Of a DNA stretch of 64,000 nucleotides, positions 48,521 through 59,570 are shown in pieces. A program made the position numbers and the translations under genes. Below the pieces are notes generated by a model. It was given only the letters and a program-made list of their open reading frames with translations. It searched no databases and was not told the origin of the DNA. The stretch comes from Dillenia suffruticosa. Taxonomy: Eukaryota > Streptophyta > Magnoliopsida > Dilleniales > Dilleniaceae. The stretch spans positions 18,961,056 through 19,025,055 of the forward strand of contig JAVTVX010000010.1 in assembly GCA_033439265.1 (NCBI GenBank), read 5' to 3'. Each line of letters starts with the position of its first letter. The first letter of the stretch is position 1.

Positions 48521-48579
48521 TCCTGTCCATATAAATATTTTTGGTTTCAACCCTTTTTGGAAAAAAAGTTTTTTTTTTT

Positions 48580-48765
48580 CTTACACTATACCGATTGATA
48601 TTCGAAATCATATTTCGATTAATTTAGTTTTGGATTTATAGTAGTTTATTTAGGGAGTTACTTTTTTAACGTAATTTATTTCATATTCAACTCACGAATC
48701 GAAATTGAGATCTTGATAAAGAAATTTAATGTCAGATCCTGTGAGACCAATCTACAGTCGGTGGA
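48580..48765 (-). mobile_element. SINE-like repeat, family 1 (copy 3)
   Basis: Contains 'tttatttagggagttact', 'taatttatttcatattcaac', 'cacgaatcgaaattgagatc' and a 'gtgagaccaatctacagtcg' end. Same order and spacing as the other copies, with more divergence. Confidence 0.55.
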
Positions 48766-48933
48766 AAAAAAGTTTCAGGCAAACGCAAGTTGACTGTCAA
48801 AGGAAATGGGCCTAGAGAAGGCAATAAAAAATGGGGATGAGGAGCTCCTCAGATGTGACTTACCCAGATGATCCTCCTGGGCCGTTCCTTTTGTCTCCTG
48901 TTCACCCCGAAAAATGGAAATGGGCCTAAATGT

Positions 48934-49925
48934 TTTTTATTTTTTTATTTTTTGGTGCAACCGAGGAAGAAATAACAAAACAAACAAAACAACACTAGGG
49001 AGGGATCACCGAGCCTGGGGGCATCAGCTTCCTCCTAACCCAGGAAAAGCCAGCAGCATCTTGCTGCAAGAACTTGACAATTTCTTCAGGAGGAGAATTG
49101 CTAAGATGGACACCAGGATTAGATCAAAGGCCTATCTTAGCAAGAATGTCTGTACATTGGTTAGCTTATCTGAATATGTGATTTATCTGCACTATTCCCA
49201 ATCTCTTCATAGCAGCTCTGCACTCAAGAATCATATTTCTCCATGGGTGGTTCTCACCAACCCCTTTGTTAATTGAATTGACAACCAATAGTGAGTCGCA
49301 TTTCATAATCAAAGGACCCATCTTCTTTTCACAAACTAACAGCAGCCCCTCCTTTAGCCCCCAAATCTCTACCAAGTCGCTTTGAGCAATGCCTATATAA
49401 ATCCCAGCATCCAATCCCCCCTTCTGTTCCTAAAGACCCCACCTGCACTCGCTTTCCCAGTACTCAACATGGCTGCCCAATCAACGTTTAGCTTGATCAC
49501 TTCTCAGGAGGTTTCTTCTAGCTGATGCTTAGCTCTTCCTTCTTCCTGAGGGTCTTGCAGACGATTCTATCGCCTCCCTTGACCATGCTCCATGCTCTGT
49601 TGATTAAAGAGTGAGGTGGCACTGACTTATTCTGATGGATACACTGGCATCTGTCCTTCCAAATCATCCACACCGTGATTTGGAAAATCCTGTCCTCTCC
49701 TTCCAACTTCAGATTGTATTTTCTCTCAACACCATTCCTTAGCCACTCGAATATACGATCCTTCCAAAAGTTCTTCGCTTTGTGAATCCTCCACACCAAT
49801 TCAATCCAAATAGCTTTAGCATGTCTGCAGTCCCTAAGGGCATGAAGAATGGATTCTTCATCCTCCTCCTTGCAGATGATACAGGTCCCATCTTGAATAA
49901 TCCCTCCTCTTGAGTTCAGCACTTG
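48934..49925 (-). mobile_element. LINE retrotransposon 3' fragment (zf-RVT and RNase H)
   Basis: Read on the - strand from 49922, a 134-codon frame matches the zinc-binding region after plant LINE reverse transcriptases ('CIICKEEDEESILHALRDCR', 'WIELVWRIHKAKNFW'). After two or three stops there is a plant LINE RNase H-like domain (49414-49166: 'GLKEGLLLVCEKKMGPLIMK', 'CDSLLVVNSINKG'). It ends around 'ANQCTDILAKIG' and 'SNPPEEIVKFLQQ'-like sequence near 49080. The T-rich 48938-48953 is the poly(A) tail in reverse. The copy lacks endonuclease and reverse-transcriptase parts and has internal stops, so it is a 5'-truncated dead insertion. Confidence 0.85.
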
Positions 49926-49959
49926 TTTTAAAAATGGCTGATATTTTTTTTTCCCTCAT

Positions 49960-50125
49960 CACTGGTATATGAACTCATATTTGGACTTATCCGATTCGAA
50001 TATCTGTAAGATTATATTTAGGGAGTAACTCTCCTAACATAATTTTTCATATTCTCAAGTTTCAAATTTAAGATTTGGTTAAAAGACTTAACACTCTGTT
50101 CCACGAGACCGATTATCAATTGGTA
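49960..50125 (-). mobile_element. SINE-like repeat, family 1 (copy 4)
   Basis: Contains 'atatttagggagtaactctc', 'cctaacataatttttcatat', 'caaatttaagatttggtt' and a 'cacgagaccgattatcaatt' end. Lies directly beyond the truncated end of the LINE. Confidence 0.55.
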
Positions 50126-53100
50126 ATGATACCTAATATTGCCAATTATTTTCGTGAGTTCGTGTAATTTTGATAGTTACAAGGTTCATAACTTTTGAAT
50201 CATTGTCAAGGTCATTATTTTTTTATAAAATTAAAATAATTATTAACCATCGATTAAATAAATGGTGCCCAAAAATCCCTTTAGGGGTAGTTAGTAGCCC
50301 TTCAGTTTGAAGCAATTCGGCCATTTAAATTTACAAACTACAAACTACAAACTAATCCACCACTTTGACCAAAGCAAGCAAATTTGTTTTATGTGTTGCT
50401 GAGATCGGCAGCTTGGCTTTCAGACAAACGTCCATTTCTCAGCTTACCCGATCCACCCATCTTATGACTAGTAATTATTTTTTAGTTTAAATTTTGTCTT
50501 CAACTTTACTTTTGATGATATATAGCCAAAGCGGTCCAAATCGTATTGGACTCAAAACTAATGCGCAGCATAACGAATGACTCTTGATGATCTAATCGTT
50601 CGAATAGTTAGTATTCGCCCGATTGGCTAACCACTTAGTCTGTTACTATCATTAGACTTCAGACCCTCCGGACCCCCCGATCGTGGGGTGCCTCGACCAA
50701 AACGACCAAAACGTGCAGACAATAAGGGATCTAAATATCTATTTCCCCGACAAACATGAAAGGAATCTCCTGTAAATGAAAGGGAGATATCCGATGCATG
50801 AAGGAAAATTTACATAACTGTTTGGACTCTCCTAACCGAATATCATTAAGATTTTGTAAAATCTACTCATCATAATCCCTGTAATCTCAGACCACTTCCG
50901 TATGAAAACTAAGATTTCAATGCCCCATTAGCCCACATCTCTTATGTTTGGTAACTATATATATATCAGGGGGTCAATCGATCAGGTACGTATACATATA
51001 TTCTCTGAACTCATACACAGTCCACAGGTAATTTCTTTCGGTCTGTTATTTACTTTCGAAAATCGCTCTCTAAATTAAACGTCGAAACCTCCGTATTGAA
51101 GCGTCTTTCGACAGTTTTTTACAGAACTCAATGATCGAGATCAGAGAATGGCCTAACCTCCCTATTCAAATTAGTAGAGCTATCATTTATAGAATCCAAT
51201 TCACCCTTAACAACTTTATTTTGCATGGAACAAAGTGACATGTGCATAGTACTTTATTCTTTATTTTCGAAACATAAAGGCCAACCACAAACTTTCACGA
51301 AGCGAACATGGGGGGTTCAATATCCAAAGGAGTAGGTCCGGCGCTGCAATCAAATTATGCCCTTTTTGGGACCCACATTCATACTGGACATGAGTTAAAA
51401 AAATACCCATAAACTCTTATTTATCACATAATTGAGCATGAACAAACTCCGTTATACAACTTAGGTCTATAATTGGGTAAGATTTTAGTTACGGTTTAAA
51501 AATTTTACTTAATCTCTATTTTAAAGTAAATTTTAAATTATTTTTTCTTAACTAGACATAACAAATTATGTTAACACCACTTTTAAACTATTTCTAATTA
51601 AATAAGTTCGGTCGTTACGTATGATACTAATACGATATCTCAATTACTTTATCTAAAATTAATCTAAGAGGGTTCCTAAAATAAGAATTATTTATATTTA
51701 TAATTTCATAATTATAATTTAGTCCATGATCACTAGCTCACACCGAATAATAACCTTTGTTACAACTTTTTGTGGCATTCAAGCGTACTAAGTAAATATA
51801 TTAAAGCAAACTCTATACAATGAACCAAAAAGTATATACTATGATTACTAAGAATTCAACATCGGACCTAAGATATAAATAATAATAATTTTTGGCATAG
51901 TGGTACAACATTTAACATTTAGAAACTATGATGCCAACCTAGTCGAATCGCTTCCGGTGAACAACATTGGGATACAGTTCCAAAATTATTTAATTTATTG
52001 ATTTTTTTTTTATTATTATTAATAAATAAAGCTAAGAAATAAAATGGAATCTGATACAAAGAAGGACATCAATTAAAGAGAAAAAAGTAAATAAATAAAT
52101 AAATGGAAGATGATCAAATGCAACAAACGTGCTTCGACGAAAAAAGGGAAAAGGAATCAACCATGTGAAAGTGTGGAAGCCGCGTGATCCGCGTCGCACA
52201 TTATTTTAACCAACGCGAAGGAGGGTCAAAAAATGTGAAGCAAGTGATTAAGGTCTAAGATGCTTTCACATTCACGCCACGCATCTTGAATTAATTAATT
52301 AATTAATTAATTACTTCCCTTGTTCCACTTAAACTATTTTATTTTATTTTTTTTAAAGAAAAATTTGTTAATTCCATTTTGAGTATTATTTTAGGAAATC
52401 AATAAAACATTATTTTTTTTTGGGTTCAAATTTTACCCTTATCTCTATTACAATACAACGGGATAAATTTGACTTTTTAAAAAAGATAATTAAGTCATAA
52501 AATGAGATTATTCAATTGTAATAACTTTGTGAGATATTTAATGGAGAATAGATAGAGTAATTAATTAGTAGAATGCTTTTCGTAATATAAAGAGTTGTAA
52601 GGGAACCGGCGCCTGGCGTTGGGTGTCGGGTCCTTTTTTAACAATAAAAAGAGTTGTTAAAAAGCAGGTACCCCACAAGGGACCATTCTTAGGCGGGTGA
52701 TAAAACGATCCTACTGGGGAAGCTCATGGCAGGCTGTTGGAACCTGCAGGGTGGAATTGAATGGCTTGTTTAAGACCTTCGTGTCTAACCTTTGACTTGT
52801 TCTTTAAGAATAATCTCTCAACTCGTGTTTGACTCTAAATCATTTTGGCATCATATGTATGTCCCCTGTCTTAATCTAATTTATGCCTTTCTAATTTTTT
52901 GTACTCAGGCTTTTCACGCAACCAAATCTAAATTTATTGTTAACTCAAACAGAAAATAGTTATTTTAAAATCTGAGTTTAAATTCAGATCAGATCAGGTG
53001 AAACAGATCAAGATTAAGTAATATAATAGAGTTCATATAATTAATAGAAAATTTCAAATGATTTTGAATTTATCAATATATTTATTTGGATCAAGTAAAA

Positions 53101-53465
53101 TAATAATTTAGTAAAAGGGGGGGTTGGCCAATTGATCAAACAGGACACATCGTTATTATGTCACGATTTTTTTTAGATATGAAAATAATAATCCTTTTGG
53201 CTTTATCCAATCGATTATTAAAAGGAAATTAGAAATGGAAAAGTAAAAGTCGATGGTGAAGTAATTCTATAACACGTCGATGATGTTGATGCGACACAGG
53301 AGATCACTCCCTCAATCGTAAAGTCGTTGCGGCAAGAACTCGCCGAATTTAAATAGGCGGGAATGTAAAGCGATTGAAGAAGAAGCCACATCCCACAACC
53401 TACGATCACTCAAACAAAAGGCCATAGGAAAAACAGAGAGAAAGAAAGAAAGAAAGAGAGAGACA
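50126..53465. other. Intergenic; no gene seen, possible decayed retroelement
   Basis: About 3.3 kb upstream of the PLC gene. 50520-51170 is less AT-rich than its surroundings, lacks any frame and has short palindromes ('ccccccgatcgtgggg' near 50676-50691). It looks like decayed LTR sequence, but no paired LTR or primer site was found. 51400-52600 is AT-rich with an ATTA repeat at 52290-52314. The last 120 bases are the PLC promoter and leader. Confidence 0.45.
53346..53356 (+). promoter_or_regulatory. Possible TATA box of the PLC gene
   Basis: 'gaatttaaatagg' lies about 115 bases before the ATG at 53466 and is followed by a GA-rich leader (53430-53463). Assignment is by position and composition. 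Confidence 0.4.
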
Positions 53466-56400
53466 ATGGGGACGTTCAAGATGTGTCTATGTTTCAAGAG
53501 GACATTTTTGGCCAGAGAAGCGGAGCCGCCGGCGGACGTGAAAGAGTTATTTACTGAATATGCGGAAGGAGGGAATTTAATGACGGCGGAGCAGCTCCGG
53601 AAATTTCTGGTCAAGGTTCAGGGAGAACCAGATTCCGATGCTACTGCCGTCGAGGCTGGGAAGATTGTCGAACAAGTCTTGCGACGCCATCATATTGTCA
53701 AGTTTACGAGAAACTCTCTCTCTCTTGACGATTTTCATTATTTTCTTTTCTTCCCAGATCTCAATTCTCCTATCCGATCGCAGGTTTCTCTCTCTCTCTC
53801 TCTCTCTCTCTGTCTCATGGATTTTTTTTTTCATTTTATCTTTTAACAAAATGATCTTTGACTTTAAATGGCTCTTACTGTAAAGTGGAGGGTTGCCACA
53901 ATTATATACCACGACCTTAGTTAGTCAATATCGGACTTAACATTGGAGATTAGGTTTTAGTGTATTTTGGGCAGTTAAGAATAGAATGCTAAGTTATGGT
54001 AGAATTACCTTCTATTTGGGGACCTAGTGTTTAATACAAGTAATTGACAAGTGAATGCTAGATCTTGGTTTAGGAATGCGTTCTATTTTGGGAATCTGTT
54101 GTTTATTTTAAGAAATTTAAGAAATAAATGCCTTGTAGTCGTTAAATTATCTTTCCTGCTGTTTTGGGAATAATCTGCATCATTGAATATGCTTTTGGGA
54201 TCACTTCTAAATACATATTGACAAGTTTTTGCATCTTCTACCAAACAGAACTACTTCAGATTGGAAAAGGTTATATGAGATTTGTATCCAAGCTTATGAA
54301 ATTTTTTATGTATGTTGTTTTGTTACTAACTTTAGTCCAGTGATTATGATAGGGTAGATTTAGTAAATGCAAGACATAGTTAGATTCACGCTGTTGTTTA
54401 TTTTCCGTGTTATTAATTGGAACAGGTTCATCATGAAATGAGTGCCCCATTGTCTCACTACTTTATATTCACTGGCCACAATTCATACTTGACCGGAAAT
54501 CAACTCAATAGTCCCTGTAGCGAACGCCCAATCATTAAGGCACTGGAGAGGGGTGTAAGAGTCATCGAGCTTGATCTGTGGCCCAACCCAACCGAGGATG
54601 ACGTGCATGTTGTTCATGGATGGTATGTATGCTAATTGCTCCCTTAGATTTGAATGCATTGACACTAAGCCAGTGAACTGTAATTGCATCGAGTAGAATG
54701 ACTCGAAGTTACCAAGCAACTGACTCATTCAAAATTGGTAGGAAATGATGGGAGGATTACCAGAACTTGAGTGAGTTAGCAACAATGATAGGGAGAGACC
54801 TCAGTTTTTCTCTCTCGAAGACCCTCTTTTTTTCTTCCCTTCGAGGATGACTATTGATTGGACATGGCAACACTTCCTATTTTTACAATCTACTCAAGAC
54901 TGGTTATGGTCTTTAGTGGACCAAGGATTGAATATCATTCTGACATAGCAGACTGATCCTTCTGTGCATGATTAATTGGCAACTTTGTTTATTTTGAGTT
55001 ATATGCAACAAAGCCTATCATGGCCGCTGTCTGGTTTTGGACATTAAGGTTATTGTAAAACCTTTCAGTAAACCTGTCTTTACTTTATACTGGTTATTAG
55101 AATCCAAACCTCTATGGTCTCCGGTAAGCCCAGAAAAGCGTATTAAGCTGCGTAAGCACATTTATCCTCTTTGGCCTTTTAGCTGTTGTTAGATTGGATT
55201 TTGACAGAGATGTTCTGCTGTTAAATTTTAACGTGTATTTGGGAATACAGGACCTTGACATCACCTGTAGAACTTCAGAAATGCTTGACAGCAATCAAAG
55301 AGAATGCATTTTCTACATCTATTTACCCCGTCATCGTAACACTTGAAGATCACCTCACCCCTGAACTTCAGAGTAAAGCCGCTCAGGTATTCCTCCCACC
55401 TTTTTTTTTTTGGGCTTATTCATACTTGGAAATGCATTTTAGTGATTGCCTTCAAATTATATGGTCCGCAGATGATTAAGCAAACATTTGGAGACATGTT
55501 GTTTCTCCCTGAGTCGGGTGGTCTGCAAGAAATCCCGTCTCCAGAAAAATTGATAAAACGGATTATTATCTCAACAAAACCTCCCAAGGAGTTTGAGGAA
55601 GCTAAAGGGCAAATGGGGGAGGAAAATATTTTAGGTACGCAAAAGGGTTCCAATGGTAATGCCTGTGAGAAAGGGCCATCTGATTATGTGGCCGAACACG
55701 ATGAGAAGGTCCGCTGGGCGAATAACTCTGCATGTCTTAATGTGCCTTTCTCGTTCTCTAAAAATATTTTCTCAATTTTTCTATTTTGTGTTGCAGAGTG
55801 ACAGTGACACCAGTGACCCTAATGAGGAAAATGAAGATAATGATGGTTATGACTCTAAATCTTGTCAACTAGGCGTGCCTTTTTATAAGAGTTTGATTGC
55901 TATTCATGCGGGAAAGCCCAAGGGTGGGTTAAGGGAAGCATTTAAAATTGAAATCGATAAAGTTAGACGGCTTAGCTTGAGTGAACAGAAATTCGAAAAA
56001 GCGATGAAATCTCGTGGAAGAGATATTGTCAGGTGATCACCAAGAATAGCCTCATGCTTTCTCAGTTTGTAATGTTGATAATGTAATGTTCACCTTCTGC
56101 TGTTTTGCATATTCTGAACTACATTCTAATGCTTGCCATTCTTTCCCAGGTTCACCCAAAAGAATTTTCTGAGAGTGTATCCGAGAGGGACTAGGATTAA
56201 CTCCTCCAATTTCAAGCCATTGACTTGTTGGATGCATGGAGCTCAAATGGTTGCCTTTAATATGCAGGTCTCATGATGCATACCCTCATTTCAAATGCTC
56301 ATTATTTGTACAAGTTTTCATTTCTCTGCAGAAAACAAGCTTCTTTACTGTTGATGTTTAATTTGAGCATACCCCTTGAACTTCTAGGATTTGTATTGCT

Positions 56401-57585
56401 TCCATATATTTAGCTTGCATGTAACTGGGTTTGCTGAAATTGTAGTTTTTGGCTTTTGTCTCCTCTAGAGGATTAAAGCGAATAAAGCTACTGGACAACT
56501 AAGGAAAAGGCATAATTCTAGGACATATTGGTGAAATCTATTGTGAAGAAATTACGAATTGTATTCTAGACTTTAATAAGATAGGTGGCTAATCTGTTAT
56601 CATTTTTATAGCAGTGCATTATTTAATAGTTGTAAGCTCCATGAAGTTTTCTCATTTAAGTTTTATAGCCATGACAACCTTGTAATCTTATACCTTAACA
56701 GGGACATGATAAACCACTTTGGCTGATGCAAGGAATGTTCAGATCCAACGGGGGCTGTGGTTATGTTAAAAAGCCTGCTCTTTTGATGAATGTTGGTCCA
56801 GATAATCAGGTGTTTGATCCTAAAGCAGAATTGCCAGTAAGGAAGATCTTAAAGGTCAGCAATGTAAATAGTTTACTTCATTTTGGTTTCTGTTCTAAAT
56901 TACTCTCATTGGACATATGGTGCTTCTTCACAGGTAAAAATTTATATGGGGGATGGATGGCGTTTCGATTTTAAACAAACTCACTTTGATAGATGCTCCC
57001 CGCCAGACTTCTATGCAAGGGTAAGTTTATTTGCATGCACCACCAATGTCTGTGTTTATGAGCTTATCCTCACATTTAAAAGGATCTTGTAAGAGGTGTA
57101 TTCAAGAGCTCAAAATTATACCATGACAACTATGTTAGTTTTTCAAGGAGACATCACATAAAAATAGTGAAAGAAAACACCCAGTAACTCATCGGTGAAA
57201 TTATCTTGACCGAAAACAATGAATTTTGTCCTTGTTATATTGGCATACTGAAAACTTCGAAAGACAGGTTGGCATAGAAGGAGTGCCAGCAGACATGACA
57301 ACAGCAATGGAGGAAACAAAGGTAAAAGAAGATGAGTGGACACCGGTTTGGGATGAAGAGTTCATCTTCAAGCTAACAATTCCTGAGCTAGCATTGCTTC
57401 GTGTGGAGGTGGGGGAGTATGACAGGACTGACAAGGATGATTTTGCAGGCCAAACTTGTTTGCCTGTTTCAGAGCTCAGACCAGGAATTCGTGCAGTTCC
57501 CCTCTATGACCGCAAAGGAGACAAATATCAATCGGTGAGACTTCTTATGCGTTTTGTACTGTCTGAAGAAACAGTTGCTGGATAA
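53466..57585 (+). CDS. Phosphoinositide-specific phospholipase C (plant PI-PLC)
   Basis: Hydrolyses phosphoinositides such as PIP2 to diacylglycerol and inositol phosphates at the plasma membrane in a Ca2+-dependent way. Nine exons: 53466-53783, 54426-54622, 55251-55386, 55472-55708, 55797-56032, 56150-56267, 56702-56854, 56934-57020 and 57268-57585. They join in frame to 599 residues. The N-terminal region (1-106) is EF-hand-like. The X domain holds His124 in '[14 protein letters not shown]', Glu154 and Asp156 in 'VIELDLWPN', and His170 in 'VHVVHGW'. An acidic linker (297-317) follows, then the Y domain from '[17 protein letters not shown]' to 'VKKPALLM' and a C2 domain ('[13 protein letters not shown]' to 'LLMRFVL'). 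Catalytic residues are intact; as usual in plants there is no PH domain. Gene order suggests the At5g58670 (PLC1) position, but the isoform is not proven. Confidence 0.95.
53784..53812 (+). repeat. (TC)n microsatellite in PLC intron 1
   Basis: A TC dinucleotide run starting just after the exon 1 donor site. Confidence 0.9.
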
Positions 57586-58170
57586 TGGGTCAACTGTTCT
57601 GTGGTATTAATTTTTGTAGGAGAGGCCTATTCTTTTCTAATCTATTCCCACTGTCATCCTTGTACACTTAATTCTTCTGTTTATAGAGCCATTGACATTT
57701 TCATTAATGATTTATGCATTTTGGGTAGAGCTTTTACAAGAGAATCTGTCTTTTTTTGAGTAATTGCCCTCTTGCCCTTCAGTAGCAATTGTGCACTCTC
57801 TTGCTTAAACTTGGACTTCAATTATTCTTATTTCAAGTTGCTTTCAAGTTGCTGCCAAAATTTGATCTGACTTTGAAACTTTGGAACCATTTGCTTGGTT
57901 AATAAACAAAAATGTAACATGAAACGGCTCGTTCTTTTTCTCCCCCTTAATAAAAGGTCACTGGGGTTATAAGCGTCACATTTACCCTCCACATGAATAC
58001 TTAAAAGGGTTCACTAGGCATATAAAGTACTCCCCAGTTTAATGTTTAATGTTTAATGTGGGGATGGGGGAAGGTGGACATATATGTATGCAATCTTTCC
58101 TTTGTATTTTTTGCGGAGAGACTATTTTCACGTCATAAACCGTGATCTCGAGATCACTAAAGGAGCAACT
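57586..58170. other. PLC 3' flank; no gene seen
   Basis: Probably the PLC 3' UTR followed by intergenic DNA up to the SINE-like copy at 58171. No recognisable frame. Confidence 0.6.
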
Positions 58171-58433
58171 CACCAACGTGGGTTGGTTCAACTAGATGTG
58201 GGATTGAGTACCCTTAAATATGATTGAGATTGGTTCAACTAGATGTGGGATTGAGTACCCTTAAGTATGATTGAGATTCGACTCCCACCGGGAATATCGG
58301 GCTCTCGTGTGTATGGAGCATTCCCCGTTGGAAGACCCGTCCTCCGAAAGGAGCTAGAGGTCGGTCTGGATTAGTCAGGGCGAAATCTCAGATACCAAAC
58401 GGTGTTCAAAACATAGTACCAAAAAAAAAAAAG
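58171..58433 (+). mobile_element. SINE-like repeat, family 2 (copy 2, with internal duplication)
   Basis: Starts 'caccaacgtgggttggttca' and ends in an A12 run (58420-58431), as expected for a SINE. It contains a B-box-like 'gagattcgactcccaccggg'. The 47-bp segment 58185-58231 is repeated directly at 58232-58278 with one change. Related to 42791-42978. Confidence 0.7.
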
Positions 58434-58965
58434 AACAACTCCACCATTGTATCAAGATTCAAGCTCTCTCCCAATGAATATTTACCATAAAATATTTTAT
58501 TTGAGCATTACTTTTTATGTTTTGAAACCATTTTTTGAGATTAAAAAATAATTAAATAAGGCTTCAAAGATGAAAAAACTCGAAACAAAATTTGGTCAAA
58601 TTTTGTTAAAGCAATTAAATTAAAGAAATGTTCTATGCATTTTTCAAGAATTAGTTTAAAATTTATAGTATTAGTATTTGGAAATGTAACTATTAACCTT
58701 TTTTTATCTTAACAACATTATTTAATTAAATATAATTTTAAATAAATAGGTTGTCCCAGGCTATTAGGACTGGTAAATTTCCAGATTCACACAAGAGAGC
58801 GATCAGTATCAGTGACACGATCTTTGTGACAACATCATCATCCACTAAAAATTCTCTCCAGGAAGGAAGACAGTGAATACACTGAGAAGAGAATATCTGG
58901 AGCCAAAAACTGTCAAATTCAAATTATAGTGGAGTCTCTTTCTGGGGATACCACCAGGAGCAGCG

Positions 58966-59570
58966 TTGATGGAAATGCGTTGTTTAACCACGAAAGAGAA
59001 ATTAACTCAAACAGGACCTCGAGAACCTTCAGATTCACAACAACGAGCTTGCAAGCATTCCAGAAATTTTCTTGACTTGCCTGTACAAGGGATCGAAGAG
59101 GATTGTGGTTATGTAAGTTGCGAGACTGACTCCATTTCTGAGAATTCAGAGACTTTGGTTGGAAGAATTCTATGAACAGATAGACATAAAAGTAAAACTA
59201 AAGCCATTTGATTTTGATTGCCTCGCCAAAAAAGTTAATGGAGAAGATCAGGTGTAGTTTCAGGGAGACGATGGGATCCAAATGCTTGCTGGAGATCAGT
59301 CCTGAAGTCATGGAACATCTACTTGCAGCTGCATGGCTGTCAAATAGGACGATGGCGGTGGAGGATTGGATTGACCAGGTTCTGTGCCGGAGCTTTTTTG
59401 AGGCTCGACAGAAGTATGGCCTTGCTGCACATTCTGTGATTAAATTAGTTGCTTGTGAAAATCTTTTTTGTGGAAGAGCATGCTTCTGGGATTTGCCTTC
59501 CCCCAAGAATTATTGGGAACTGATATTGATTATATTCATAATACTTCATGTGAGAAGATGTATAGTGTAG
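58966..59570 (+). CDS. Unidentified coding-like stretch
   Basis: Two open frames lie close together: 58966-59175 (69 codons, with 'NFLDLPVQGIEEDCGYVSCE') and 59208-59570 (120 codons, with 'LEISPEVMEHLLAAAWLSN' and 'VEDWIDQVLCRSFFEARQ'). Their composition is protein-like and less AT-rich than the flanks. They are in different frames with a stop between, so they would need a splice, a frameshift or decay to form one protein. I do not recognise the family, and no promoter or clear exon borders were found. It could be the last exons of a gene, a pseudogene or chance. Confidence 0.25.

Noticed and set aside
58240-58262. A tRNA gene, suggested by the B-box-like sequence
   Set aside because: No acceptor stem or cloverleaf can be drawn; it belongs to a SINE-like repeat.
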